Below, in pieces: positions 8,802 to 16,693 of a stretch of 64,000 nucleotides of DNA (the stretch's first letter is position 1; the number at the start of each line of letters is the position of its first letter). The notes beneath the pieces were generated by a model. That model had not been told where the DNA came from and made no database searches. It worked only from the letters and a program-made list of their open reading frames with translations. Made by a program: the position numbers and the translations under genes. The stretch is from Marinococcus luteus_A (lineage in GTDB: Bacteria > Bacillota > Bacilli > Bacillales > Marinococcaceae). The stretch is taken from positions 186,001 to 250,000 of the forward strand of contig NZ_JAXRUV010000004.1 in assembly GCF_034497705.1 (NCBI RefSeq). Direction: 5' to 3'.

Positions 8802-8829
8802 ATTATACGTATTTAAAAATATATGTCAA
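8802..8829 (-). promoter_or_regulatory. Consensus sigma-A promoter of the sugar operon
   Basis: On the minus strand TTGACA (8824-8829) and TATAAT (8802-8807) are separated by 16 bases: both hexamers are perfect. The operator-like site at 8829-8843 touches the -35 box, so a bound LacI-family repressor would block RNA polymerase. Confidence 0.8.
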
Positions 8830-8843
8830 ACGTTTTCATAAAA
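8829..8843. promoter_or_regulatory. LacI-family operator, copy 1
   Basis: The 15-mer AACGTTTTCATAAAA occurs here and again at 8938-8952, 109 bases away. The ACGTTTTCA half is the perfect half-site of the usual LacI-family palindrome TGAAAACGTTTTCA; the other half is degenerate. It abuts the -35 box of the sugar operon. Confidence 0.6.
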
Positions 8844-8933
8844 ATTGTCATATTATTCTTTATTTCTACTTTTATCTTCAATAAAATCTTTACAAATAAG
8901 CATTTTTCATGGATTATTTAATCACAAAGCATA

Positions 8934-8952
8934 AGTTAACGTTTTCATAAAA
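8934..8952. promoter_or_regulatory. LacI-family operator copy 2, also a full cre match
   Basis: Second copy of AACGTTTTCATAAAA. Read on the minus strand, ATGAAAACGTTAACT (8948-8934) fits every defined position of the CcpA cre consensus WTGNAANCGNWNNCW. It lies upstream of the sugar promoter and just ahead of the regulator's TATAAT at 8973-8978, so it may mediate both specific repression and carbon catabolite control. Confidence 0.6.
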
Positions 8953-9018
8953 TGACCGATCCGGAAATAAGTTATAATATAAACAGGAGATTGCTTGCCA
9001 GAAGGAGAGAACGTATTT

Positions 9019-10011
9019 ATGTCCAGTATTAAAGATGTCGCGAAACTATCAGGGGTTTCCGTAACTACTGTTTCAAGAGTCATGAACAACCGGGGCTATA
9101 TTGGAAAAGAGACAAGAAGCCGGGTGGAAAAAGCTATGCAGGAGCTCGATTATCAGCCGAATCAGATCGCCCGGTCGCTGCAGCGCAGCCGTTCGGGATT
9201 AATCGGCGTGATTGTGCCGGACCTCGCACATCCATTCTTTTCTGAGCTGATTAATGAAATTGAAGCTTACGCAATTGACCGGCATTACAAAATCATCGTC
9301 TGTAATTCTCTGCACGATGCCGAAAAGGAAGCCAATTATATAAATATGCTCCGTCAGAACCGGGCGGATGGTATTATTGTTTGCAGTCATACATTGTCTA
9401 CCGAAAAATATGAACATGAAGAAATGCCGGTCATCTCCTTTGACCGCGTGATTTCCCCTTCTATTCCTTACGTCGCCAGTGATAACTATCAAGGCGGAGA
9501 GATTGCCACCAGACACCTCATTGAGAGCGGGTGCAAAAAAATCCTTCATATTTCGGGGCCGCTTGAATACGACTTGCTAGCCAACCGCCGCAAGGACGCC
9601 TTTGAATTAACGGCTATGAAAGCAGGCGTTGCTTATATGAGTATCGAAGGTGCCTATATTGAAGCGACCTTTGAAGATAATTATAAATTTATTAAAGAAC
9701 AGATCAGTACTATTCTTAAAAATTATGACGGCATCTTCTGCAGTAACGATCTGCTGGCGTACGCGTTATATGTTTATGCCTCAAGACATCATATTCATGT
9801 ACCTGATGAACTTAAAATTATCGGCTATGACAATCACAGCTTTACCCGTATGCTGCAGACACCCAGGCTAACAACCATTCAGCAGCCACTCGATAGATTG
9901 GGAGAAGCGCTTGCTTTTTCCTTAATCAATAATATTGAACGACAGGAAGATGAGAAACATAATCAAAACATTGTCCTCGACGTGCAGTTGATTAAAGGTG
10001 ATACTACCTGA
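9019..10011 (+). CDS. LacI-family transcriptional regulator of the sugar operon
   Basis: LacI/GalR repressor of about 330 residues. The N-terminal helix-turn-helix (IKDVAKLSGVSVTTVSRVMN) starts at residue 4 if the ATG at 9019 is used. An AAGGAG site lies 8-10 bases before that ATG; the frame is open from 8995 but nothing supports an earlier start. The periplasmic-binding-like effector domain follows ('IGVIVPDLAHPFFSELI', 'DGIFCSNDLLA', 'TTIQQP'). It is divergent from the sugar operon, with two operator copies in between. It is closest in style to RbsR/DegA-type regulators. Ligand unknown, presumably the imported sugar or its product. Confidence 0.9.
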   Translation: MSSIKDVAKLSGVSVTTVSRVMNNRGYIGKETRSRVEKAMQELDYQPNQIARSLQRSRSGLIGVIVPDLAHPFFSELINEIEAYAIDRHYKIIVCNSLHDAEKEANYINMLRQNRADGIIVCSHTLSTEKYEHEEMPVISFDRVISPSIPYVASDNYQGGEIATRHLIESGCKKILHISGPLEYDLLANRRKDAFELTAMKAGVAYMSIEGAYIEATFEDNYKFIKEQISTILKNYDGIFCSNDLLAYALYVYASRHHIHVPDELKIIGYDNHSFTRMLQTPRLTTIQQPLDRLGEALAFSLINNIERQEDEKHNQNIVLDVQLIKGDTT

Positions 10012-10017
10012 AAAATA

Positions 10018-10059
10018 ATAAAACAACTTCCCTCTTGAAAAAGGCGGAAGTTGTTTTAT
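10018..10059 (+). terminator. Terminator of the LacI-type regulator gene
   Basis: 14-bp stem ATAAAACAACTTCC / GGAAGTTGTTTTAT directly after the stop codon, with T-rich ends on the + strand. Confidence 0.85.
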
Positions 10060-10122
10060 TTGTCCTGCTTATACAGGAAAACGTGGACAGAAAGAAATTC
10101 AACTGATATGATAAATATTGAT

Positions 10123-10137
10123 TGATAATGATTATCA
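10123..10137. promoter_or_regulatory. Fur box
   Basis: TGATAATGATTATCA is a perfect 7-1-7 inverted repeat identical to the Bacillus Fur box core. It lies 38 bases before the first permease gene of the siderophore importer and predicts iron repression of that operon. Confidence 0.9.
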
Positions 10138-10175
10138 CTACTGAATGATTTTTTAATGTTGAAAGAGGATATAAC

Positions 10176-11216
10176 ATGCGTCAACAAACGGAACCCTCCA
10201 GCTATAAAGAAGATATTACTTCACGTCCTGTAACAGCTGTACTAATGTTTATTGTCGGCCTTCCTATACTTGGATTTATTTTTTTGCTTTCAATTTCTGT
10301 CGGTGCTGCAGACGTGGAAATTGGTACTGTTTGGAACGCATTGTTTCACTACGACGCTTCCCTAAATGATCACGTCGTGATCCGCGAGCTTCGTCTTCCA
10401 AGGGCTATCGCAGATATTATTGTCGGCGCCTGCTTCGCCGTAGCCGGAGCCATTATGCAGGGAATGACAAGAAATCCACTGGCCGAATCCGGGATTCTCG
10501 GTATCAACGCAGGTTCAATTTTTATGGTGGCGATCTGTTTTGCATTTCTGCCGGGCCTTTCTTATAACCTGTTGATCGTTTTTTCTTTTTTAGGCGCGGC
10601 GATCAGCATGGGGCTGATTTTTGGCATTGCTTCGCTTTCACGCATCGGCCTGACGCCTCTTCGCATGGTGCTTGCCGGGGCGGCGATTAACGCTCTGTTC
10701 ACTGCGTTAAGTGAAGGCATCGCCATTCACTTTGATCTCAGCCAGGATATTGCTTTCTGGTATGCCGGCGGATTGTCCGGCGTCCGGTGGGAACAGCTGC
10801 TGCCAGCACTCCCGTGGATGGGGGGAGCGCTTGTATTTGCAGTCGCCCTATCGAGGTCTGTCACTATTTTAAGCCTTGGGGATGATATCGCTTCGGGTCT
10901 TGGGCAGCGTGTCGGGCTGATCAAATTACTCTGTACACTTGCCGTTTTGTTTCTCGCCGGCATTGCCGTGTCCATTGCTGGCCCTATCGGATTTGTCGGT
11001 CTCGTTATACCTCACGTCGTCCGGTTTTTCGTAGGAGTCGACTACCGGGCTATCATTCCGTGCTCTATCTTGGTGGGCGGGATTTTTATGTCACTTGCTG
11101 ATATCGGTGCCCGGATTATTAATCCGCCGTACGAAACCCCTCTCGGCTCTTTATTCGCGCTTATCGGTGTGCCGTTCTTTTTATATATAGCGCGCCGCGA
11201 GAGGAGGGAGCTTTAA
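10176..11216 (+). CDS. Iron-siderophore ABC permease (FecCD family), YfiZ-like
   Basis: FecCD-family permease of 346 residues with about ten predicted membrane helices. Family motifs are visible: 'LRLPRAIADIIVGACFAVAGAIMQGMTRNPLAESGILGINAG' spans the conserved N-terminal helices, and 'GPIGFVGLVIPHVVR' is the ATPase-contact region near residue 270. It forms a heterodimeric channel with the next gene for Fe3+-hydroxamate or carboxylate siderophores. The gene is first in a Fur-box-controlled operon of three, and its stop is directly followed by the ATG of the second permease. Confidence 0.88.
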   Translation: MRQQTEPSSYKEDITSRPVTAVLMFIVGLPILGFIFLLSISVGAADVEIGTVWNALFHYDASLNDHVVIRELRLPRAIADIIVGACFAVAGAIMQGMTRNPLAESGILGINAGSIFMVAICFAFLPGLSYNLLIVFSFLGAAISMGLIFGIASLSRIGLTPLRMVLAGAAINALFTALSEGIAIHFDLSQDIAFWYAGGLSGVRWEQLLPALPWMGGALVFAVALSRSVTILSLGDDIASGLGQRVGLIKLLCTLAVLFLAGIAVSIAGPIGFVGLVIPHVVRFFVGVDYRAIIPCSILVGGIFMSLADIGARIINPPYETPLGSLFALIGVPFFLYIARRERREL

Positions 11217-12251
11217 ATGCATTCTATATTTTCCGGTGAATGGGAACGAAAGCGCCGCAGACGACGCATTTTCGTATTCAGCTCCCTTGCCGTTCTAATA
11301 TTTATCGTGCTGCTGTTCAGCATGAATTCCGGGGTTACCCCGCTGGGTCCGTTCGAGGTGTTAAAGACGCTCTTTGGGCTTGGAGACAGTAATCAGAATC
11401 TTGTCCTATTTCAGTTCCGTCTGCCCCGGATCGTGCTCGCTCTTCTTGTCGGAGCGGCTCTTGCCGTTTCAGGATGCGTACTGCAGGGAATCTCCCGTAA
11501 CAGCCTGGCCGATCCGGGGATTCTCGGTATTACTACTGGAGCCGGTTTGTTTGTAGTTTTATATATTTCGTTTTTCAGTTCGATTGATGCTGCTTCTCCG
11601 TATTTACTTCCGGTATTCGCGCTTTTTGGCGGCCTGCTCGCTGCAGCATTAATTTATATCCTGGCCTACGACCGGCAGCTCGGACTCGTGCCGATGAGAA
11701 TGATACTGACCGGCATTGCAGTAGCTGCCGGGTTGAATGCACTGATGACCGTTCTTATGCTGCGTCTGCAGCCGGAGCAGTTTGACTTTGTCGCTATATG
11801 GCTGGCTGGAAGAATTTACGGGTCCACCTGGCCTTATGTATATTCATTTCTTCCCTGGTTTATTATATTATCGATTTTCATTTATTACCGGTGGCGCGCT
11901 CTTGATACTCTTACGTTCGGCGAACAGATGGCAAAGGGGCTCGGCCTTCGGGTGGAAAAAGAACGCCTTATGCTCACCTTCGCTTCGGTAGCTCTTGCAG
12001 CATCGGCTGTTTCTGTCAGCGGCGGGATTGGCTTTGTCGGACTGATTGCTCCTCATATAGCACGGAGGCTGATCGGTCCCAATCATGCGCTTGCCCTCCC
12101 TGCCTCGGCGCTTCTCGGTGGACTTCTGCTTTTGTTTGCGGACACACTCGGCCGTACTATCATTCAACCGTCGGAAATTCATGCGGGAATTGTCGTTGCC
12201 GTTATTGGCGCTCCTTATTTCCTATACCTGCTTGCCAGAAGCAATGTCTAA
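11217..12251 (+). CDS. Iron-siderophore ABC permease (FecCD family), YfhA-like
   Basis: Second FecCD permease, 344 residues, with the same layout as its neighbour ('LPRIVLALLVGAALAVSGCVLQG', 'GGIGFVGLIAPHIARRL'). It starts on the base after the previous stop, so it is translationally coupled. Together with the first permease it resembles B. subtilis YfiZ-YfhA, importers of schizokinen/arthrobactin-type siderophores. No binding-protein gene lies in this operon, unlike yfiYZ-yfhA. Confidence 0.87.
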   Translation: MHSIFSGEWERKRRRRRIFVFSSLAVLIFIVLLFSMNSGVTPLGPFEVLKTLFGLGDSNQNLVLFQFRLPRIVLALLVGAALAVSGCVLQGISRNSLADPGILGITTGAGLFVVLYISFFSSIDAASPYLLPVFALFGGLLAAALIYILAYDRQLGLVPMRMILTGIAVAAGLNALMTVLMLRLQPEQFDFVAIWLAGRIYGSTWPYVYSFLPWFIILSIFIYYRWRALDTLTFGEQMAKGLGLRVEKERLMLTFASVALAASAVSVSGGIGFVGLIAPHIARRLIGPNHALALPASALLGGLLLLFADTLGRTIIQPSEIHAGIVVAVIGAPYFLYLLARSNV

Positions 12252-12280
12252 CTTTATCACCCTGAAAGGATGTTTATGCG

Positions 12281-13090
12281 ATGATCGAAACAGATCAACT
12301 CCATATTGGTTATGATCAGCAGACAATCGTAAACGATTTAAATATTGAGATTCCTTCTGGTAAAATTACCGCGCTCGTCGGCGCAAATGGTTCCGGAAAG
12401 TCTACCATTCTTAAGGCACTGTCCAGGCTGATGAAGCCTTCGAAGGGCGTCGTTTACTTAAACGGCAGCTCCATTCACAGCCAAAAAACAAAAGAACTCG
12501 CCAAACAGATGGCCATTCTTCCTCAAAACCCTGAAGCGCCGCAGGGCTTAACGGTTACGGAGCTTGTAACGTACGGGCGGGCCCCCCATCAGCGCGGCTT
12601 TGGTTCCTTAAAAGCCCATGATAAAGAAATGATCGGCTGGGCAATTGAAATCACCGGCATGCGTGAATTCGCCAACCGCCCAATTGATCATTTATCCGGC
12701 GGGCAGCGCCAGCGGGCATGGATTGCCATGGCTCTGGCACAGGAAACCGAAACCCTGTTCCTGGATGAGCCTACCACCTTTCTTGATATGGCCCATCAGA
12801 TGGAAGTGCTGAACATTCTTGAAAAACTAAATGTACAGGAGCACCGGACAATCGTAATGGTCGTGCATGATTTGAATCATGCCAGCCGCTACGCCCACCA
12901 TATTGTCGCCATCAAACACGGCAATGTTGTAAAGACCGGCACGCCTCACGAAGTGATGGAAGCAGGAATTATCGAAAAAGTGTTTGGTATTAAAAGCGAC
13001 ATTATTAAAGATCCCCGTTCTGGAATGCCGCTCTGTCTTCCTTATAATTTATGCGAGGACCAGGCAGCTTCCCCAATATTTGGATCCTAA
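12281..13090 (+). CDS. Siderophore ABC transporter ATP-binding protein (YusV/FecE-like)
   Basis: ABC ATPase of 269 residues powering the two permeases. Walker A is GANGSGKST (about 38-46), the signature is LSGGQRQRAWIAMALAQ (about 140), Walker B is TLFLDEP, and a switch His follows in 'MVVHDLNH'. The length and the FecE/FhuC-type sequence fit YusV, which serves several siderophore permeases in B. subtilis. An AAAGGA site precedes the ATG. The operon ends at the hairpin 13090-13126. Confidence 0.9.
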   Translation: MIETDQLHIGYDQQTIVNDLNIEIPSGKITALVGANGSGKSTILKALSRLMKPSKGVVYLNGSSIHSQKTKELAKQMAILPQNPEAPQGLTVTELVTYGRAPHQRGFGSLKAHDKEMIGWAIEITGMREFANRPIDHLSGGQRQRAWIAMALAQETETLFLDEPTTFLDMAHQMEVLNILEKLNVQEHRTIVMVVHDLNHASRYAHHIVAIKHGNVVKTGTPHEVMEAGIIEKVFGIKSDIIKDPRSGMPLCLPYNLCEDQAASPIFGS

Positions 13091-13126
13091 AAAGAGAGCC
13101 GTGCATTATTATGCCGGCTCTCTTTT
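13090..13126. terminator. Bidirectional terminator after the siderophore operon
   Basis: 12-bp stem AAAAGAGAGCCG / CGGCTCTCTTTT with a 13-base loop, between convergent genes. Confidence 0.88.
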
Positions 13127-13127
13127 G

Positions 13128-13601
13128 CTACAACCATTTTCTTAAATGCCACTCATCCCGGATTGTTATTCCGTTTACACCAACAAGCGGAATGGAGGGC
13201 TTATCCTCCCGGGCTCTCCTCGCAGCATCAACATGTACACTCGCCAGCTGAAATCCCCGGCGCCGGTAAAAACGAAGTGCGTATTCATTCTCATTTGTAA
13301 TAACGACCCGCAGGTCTTCCACTCCCGCCTTTTTTAAATACTCTTCTGTATGCATAAGCAGGTGGCTCGCATGTCCCTGTTTCTCAATTATGCTGTCTAG
13401 AGACACAATTAAACCGATGCTGCCTTCGTATGTATAAGTAATCGCTGCGACAAGTACACCCTCCTCCTGGACACAGAATCCTTCAAGCTCCGGCAGTACA
13501 TACGTTTGATTATTAACATGCATCTCATTTGTTTCCCAGCAGGTGGTAAAAAAATCCTTTTTCTTCTGCCAGTCAATTTCCTTCATTGGTTGAATGTTCA
13601 C
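13128..13601 (-). CDS. GNAT-family N-acetyltransferase
   Basis: GNAT-fold acetyltransferase, about 157 residues from the GTG at 13601. That GTG overlaps the TGA of the upstream kinase gene (GTGA) and has a GGGGG ribosome site just before it. Longer in-frame starts up to 13658 would run inside the kinase gene and look unlikely. The acetyl-CoA region 'GLIVSLDSIIEKQGHASHLLMHTEEYLKKAG' and the C-terminal 'ALRFYRRRGF' motif are typical. The substrate is unknown. Coupling to an aminoglycoside-phosphotransferase-like gene hints at joint modification of a small molecule, but this is only suggestive. Confidence 0.8.
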   Translation of the reverse strand: MNIQPMKEIDWQKKKDFFTTCWETNEMHVNNQTYVLPELEGFCVQEEGVLVAAITYTYEGSIGLIVSLDSIIEKQGHASHLLMHTEEYLKKAGVEDLRVVITNENEYALRFYRRRGFQLASVHVDAARRAREDKPSIPLVGVNGITIRDEWHLRKWL

Positions 13602-14446
13602 AGCGTTTCCCCCTTTTCCCAGTTGCTGGTCAATGTCCATTCCAGCCGTTTGATCCATCGGCGCTGAATAGCTTCCGGAGAACGTTTTACCCGGCCAAGC
13701 GCCCGGTAAATCACAGCAAGACTGTAGGCTTTAATATTGTCTTCTGTAATATTCATTGTACGAATACTTACGTACGTCTCTAAAAATGCACGCCGGAGTT
13801 CGCTGTATCTTTCAGGGGCATGGAATGCTGCGTTCCATAATGCCCAGCTGATGTCTATCATCGGATCGTTCCATCCGGCCCACTCCCAATCGATCAGGAC
13901 TGCTCTATGGTTTTCGTTCAGAATCATATTATGCGGCCCCGCATCTCCGTGAACAAACGTAATTTCCCCAGGTGTCCGTGCCTCCCAGGCTTCTACAGCC
14001 CGCTGATGCATGCTCCGTGGAGGGAGCGTATCTATACCCAGCTGCAAGGGCTCTGCATTCCGGTCATACTCCCGGACCTTCCCAGAACGGCTGTGCACCT
14101 CAGAAGCAAGCACGGCAGCAAGCTTTTTATAGGCCTCAAGCCAGAAGGAAGAGTGAGGCGGAAGTTTAGAGACATTTTCCCCGCGGTGATAGCTTTGCAT
14201 AAATGAAAAATAGCCCTCTGATTCCAGACAGCCCGCTGGAGCCGGGAGAAAGGATCCGCCCCGCAGCTGTTCGAGCACTTCATACTCCCTGCGCAGATAG
14301 CCGCCGCGTCCTTTCTCAATTTTCAATACAAGCTGTCCCGACGTCTGGGTAACCAAAAAGGTGTGGTGGCTGAACCCTCCCGTCAGACGCTCGCTCGCGA
14401 ACGGGCCAATGATTTTTTCCCATTCCTTTTTTACATCTATCAGCAT
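13598..14446 (-). CDS. APH-family phosphotransferase (aminoglycoside/choline kinase fold)
   Basis: Protein-kinase-like phosphotransferase of 282 residues. The catalytic loop HGDAGPHN (about 162-169) has the base Asp in HGD, and metal-binding IDWEWAG follows at about 182-188. The ATP-binding Lys is probably in 'LVLKIEKG' near residue 42. APH-family proteins phosphorylate aminoglycosides, macrolides, choline, homoserine or fructosamine; this sequence does not settle which. It is coupled to the GNAT gene by a GTGA overlap. The ribosome site before the ATG is weak. Confidence 0.8.
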   Translation of the reverse strand: MLIDVKKEWEKIIGPFASERLTGGFSHHTFLVTQTSGQLVLKIEKGRGGYLRREYEVLEQLRGGSFLPAPAGCLESEGYFSFMQSYHRGENVSKLPPHSSFWLEAYKKLAAVLASEVHSRSGKVREYDRNAEPLQLGIDTLPPRSMHQRAVEAWEARTPGEITFVHGDAGPHNMILNENHRAVLIDWEWAGWNDPMIDISWALWNAAFHAPERYSELRRAFLETYVSIRTMNITEDNIKAYSLAVIYRALGRVKRSPEAIQRRWIKRLEWTLTSNWEKGETL

Positions 14447-14509
14447 GTGTCATCTTCCATTCTGTGTGTTCTGCTTTTTTCTTTCCCGTTCAGCCCTTTC
14501 CGGAACCTG

Positions 14510-14555
14510 TTTTTTTGCCCGCAGGGCAAAAAAAGACCCGGGACACTTCCCGGGT
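14510..14555 (-). terminator. Double hairpin terminator after the first 102-residue paralogue
   Basis: On the minus strand the stem ACCCGGG / CCCGGGT (14536-14555) runs into CTTTTTTTG. A second perfect palindrome TTTTTTTGCCC-GCA-GGGCAAAAAAA follows at 14510-14534. Confidence 0.85.
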
Positions 14556-14564
14556 ACCGGTTGT

Positions 14565-14873
14565 TTAACTTCCTACAAGCTTTAATGCTTCTTCGCCCTT
14601 AATACTGACGCTTACTTTCCCGTCACTTTTTAATACCCTGGTAATGTTTGCTTTGCCAATCCGTGCGCTGTTTCGCTCCGTATAAAAAATCATGCTGCGT
14701 ACATCACAGTTCTCATACATTTCTTCAAACAGCTCGATATGATGAGGGTTTTCCAGCTCTACATACCACACTTCTGCCGGCTCGTAATCATATACAGTTA
14801 AAAGTCCTTTATCGAACGTCAATGGTGTTTGTGCGTGTTCAAACTTTAGCCTCGTTAAGCGATACTCTTTCAT
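14565..14873 (-). CDS. Uncharacterised 102-residue protein, paralogue A
   Basis: Not recognised. The start is set at the ATG at 14873, preceded by GGGGGGCG; the longer frame to 14957 has no ribosome site. The protein appears to be a small beta-rich cytosolic protein: 'RLTRLKFEHA...LLTVYDYEPAEVWYVELENP...MIFYTERNSARIGKANITRV...VSVSIKG'. It shares length and most motifs with the gene at 15062-15370, so the two are tandem duplicates. Shared landmarks are Y/F-RLT, LTVYD/LTIYD, the VWY/IWY core, SARIG and the TRV-VSVS-KG end. No catalytic pattern stands out. It is convergent with no partner and has its own terminator. Confidence 0.65.
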   Translation of the reverse strand: MKEYRLTRLKFEHAQTPLTFDKGLLTVYDYEPAEVWYVELENPHHIELFEEMYENCDVRSMIFYTERNSARIGKANITRVLKSDGKVSVSIKGEEALKLVGS

Positions 14874-15061
14874 CGGTAACGCCCCCCTTAATGAGTTCCA
14901 AAGACTTCCATTCCGGGCTCTGTGTTTTATTGTTTTTATACTTTTCCCTATTTTCACACATTTTAAAAGTAATTTAAAGCGCTTACATGTTTTTCAGCTC
15001 TTTAGTGTGCGCAGAGTAACTCTTACAGGCGTTCGTTCAGCCCACACCGGTATTATTGCTA

Positions 15062-15370
15062 TTATTTGCTTTCCACTAGCTGCAGTTCTCCATTTCCTTT
15101 AAAGCTCACACTCACTCCCGAGCTGCTTTCTGTTACCCTTGTTACTTTAGCGAAGCCGATTCTTGCGCTGTGGCCCTCAGTAAAAAACATCACTTCTTCT
15201 TCTGTGTCTTTTTTCTTCCATTCATGTAATAATTCCACCTCTGAAGGCTGTTCAATTTCGGCATACCATATACTGGCTTTGTCGTCATAAATGGTCAGCG
15301 ACCCCCGTGAAATATTGATCGTTTCAGCTGAATGTTCGAGCTTTATTTTTGTGAGACGGAATTCCTGCAT
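15062..15370 (-). CDS. Uncharacterised 102-residue protein, paralogue B
   Basis: Tandem paralogue of the gene at 14565-14873, with equal length and the same motif order ('FRLTKIKLEHS', 'GSLTIYD', 'IWYAEIEQP', 'FFTEGHSARIGFAKVTRV', 'VSVSFKG'). The start ATG at 15370 has an AAAGGGG site 8 bases upstream. The two genes are separated by about 190 bases with their own upstream regions, so they may respond to different signals. Function unknown. Confidence 0.65.
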   Translation of the reverse strand: MQEFRLTKIKLEHSAETINISRGSLTIYDDKASIWYAEIEQPSEVELLHEWKKKDTEEEVMFFTEGHSARIGFAKVTRVTESSSGVSVSFKGNGELQLVESK

Positions 15371-15589
15371 GAGGATAGACCCCTTTCTGCGGTTATTTGC
15401 AACATTGTTTCATTTCGTCGTATACAATGACGGTATACAGGGTATGTGACATTAGTCTGTTTATTTTTTGAAAGCAGCTTATTTTACTTTTTTACATAGG
15501 CTTGCGATAGTTTTCGCTTTTTCTCCATGATATGCTGTATCTTTCAGCATTTCCGACACTAAAATTAACAGTTGACGCAGGTGATAATG

Positions 15590-16591
15590 ATGAATCAGCA
15601 CTTTGAATGGGTGAATATTGCCAAAGGACTAGGCATTATTCTCGTTGTCCTCGGCCACGCTCCCATTGACGATATTTTACGCCAGTATATTTTTGCTTTC
15701 CACATGCCTTTGTTCTTTCTTTTATCCGGGGTTACATTTAAAGGTGGCTATACTGATCTCCGCCCGGTCGATTTCGCCAGAAAAAAAGGCCGTTCACTGC
15801 TTATCCCTTATTTTACCTTCTCCATCATTACATATACATTCTGGGTTTTTCTCGAGCGTCCCTTTCTAGGGAAAGACGATGTTGATGCTGTTATTCCCGC
15901 TCTCGGCATTTTTTACTCTGCCGGTGACAACTATCTGCTAGCCTACAACCCAGCTATATGGTTTTTAACCTGTCTGTTTTTAGTTGAAGTCGGCTTTTAT
16001 CTGCTGCTCAAATATGTGCCATTGGACAGTGTCCGCATTGCCAGTATTGTTGCTGTCGCAACAGCGGGTTACTTCTCGACCCGCTGGTTTGACTCTATGC
16101 TTCCGTGGAGTATCCAGGTAGCTACCGTTGCCATACTGTTTTTCGGGCTTGGTTATTTGTTAAAGGCCCGGACAAAAATATTTGAATACTCCTTCGGCTG
16201 GGTGGCAGCGGCCGCAGCACTCAGCTTGATTTATCCGTTCATTCAATTTATCAATCGTATTGACATGCGTTCCGGGGAATATGAATCTATCCCTATCTTT
16301 ATCTCTACTTCTCTTCTCGGCACTGCAGGTATTTTGTTTTTAAGCTTTCGCCTGGCAGGAACAAGTCGCATTCTCAGTTACTTGGGACAGAACTCACTGA
16401 TTATTTTCGCTTTACATTTTATGATTTTTGCCATCATCCGTATAACGCTTCAATACGGCTTCGGTATTGAAGGCAACCCAATGCCTATTACTTCTTTGTG
16501 GGGGATTATGTTTACTGTAGTTACGCTTATCATCAGCGTACCGTTCGTATATTTAATCAAAAATAAAGCTCCGTTTCTTATAGGTAAATAA
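15590..16591 (+). CDS. Acyltransferase family 3 membrane protein
   Basis: Integral membrane O-acyltransferase (OafA/WecH, fucose 4-O-acetylase-like), about 333 residues with roughly ten membrane helices. The N-terminal signature 'HFEWVNIAKGLGIILVVLGH' carries the family His in the first helix. AGGTGA at 15579-15584 supports the ATG at 15590 (or 15587) rather than the TTG at 15572. Such enzymes acetylate cell-surface sugars or polysaccharides using acetyl-CoA. The target here is unknown; no glycosyltransferase genes are adjacent. Confidence 0.8.
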   Translation: MNQHFEWVNIAKGLGIILVVLGHAPIDDILRQYIFAFHMPLFFLLSGVTFKGGYTDLRPVDFARKKGRSLLIPYFTFSIITYTFWVFLERPFLGKDDVDAVIPALGIFYSAGDNYLLAYNPAIWFLTCLFLVEVGFYLLLKYVPLDSVRIASIVAVATAGYFSTRWFDSMLPWSIQVATVAILFFGLGYLLKARTKIFEYSFGWVAAAAALSLIYPFIQFINRIDMRSGEYESIPIFISTSLLGTAGILFLSFRLAGTSRILSYLGQNSLIIFALHFMIFAIIRITLQYGFGIEGNPMPITSLWGIMFTVVTLIISVPFVYLIKNKAPFLIGK

Positions 16592-16693
16592 CCTCCCGGC
16601 CTCCTTCTGGACCGAAAGCTGTCAACAACCAACTACCTGTGTTAAGATAATACGTATTGATTCTCACGGAGCAACTTTAAGGAAGGTCGGTGC

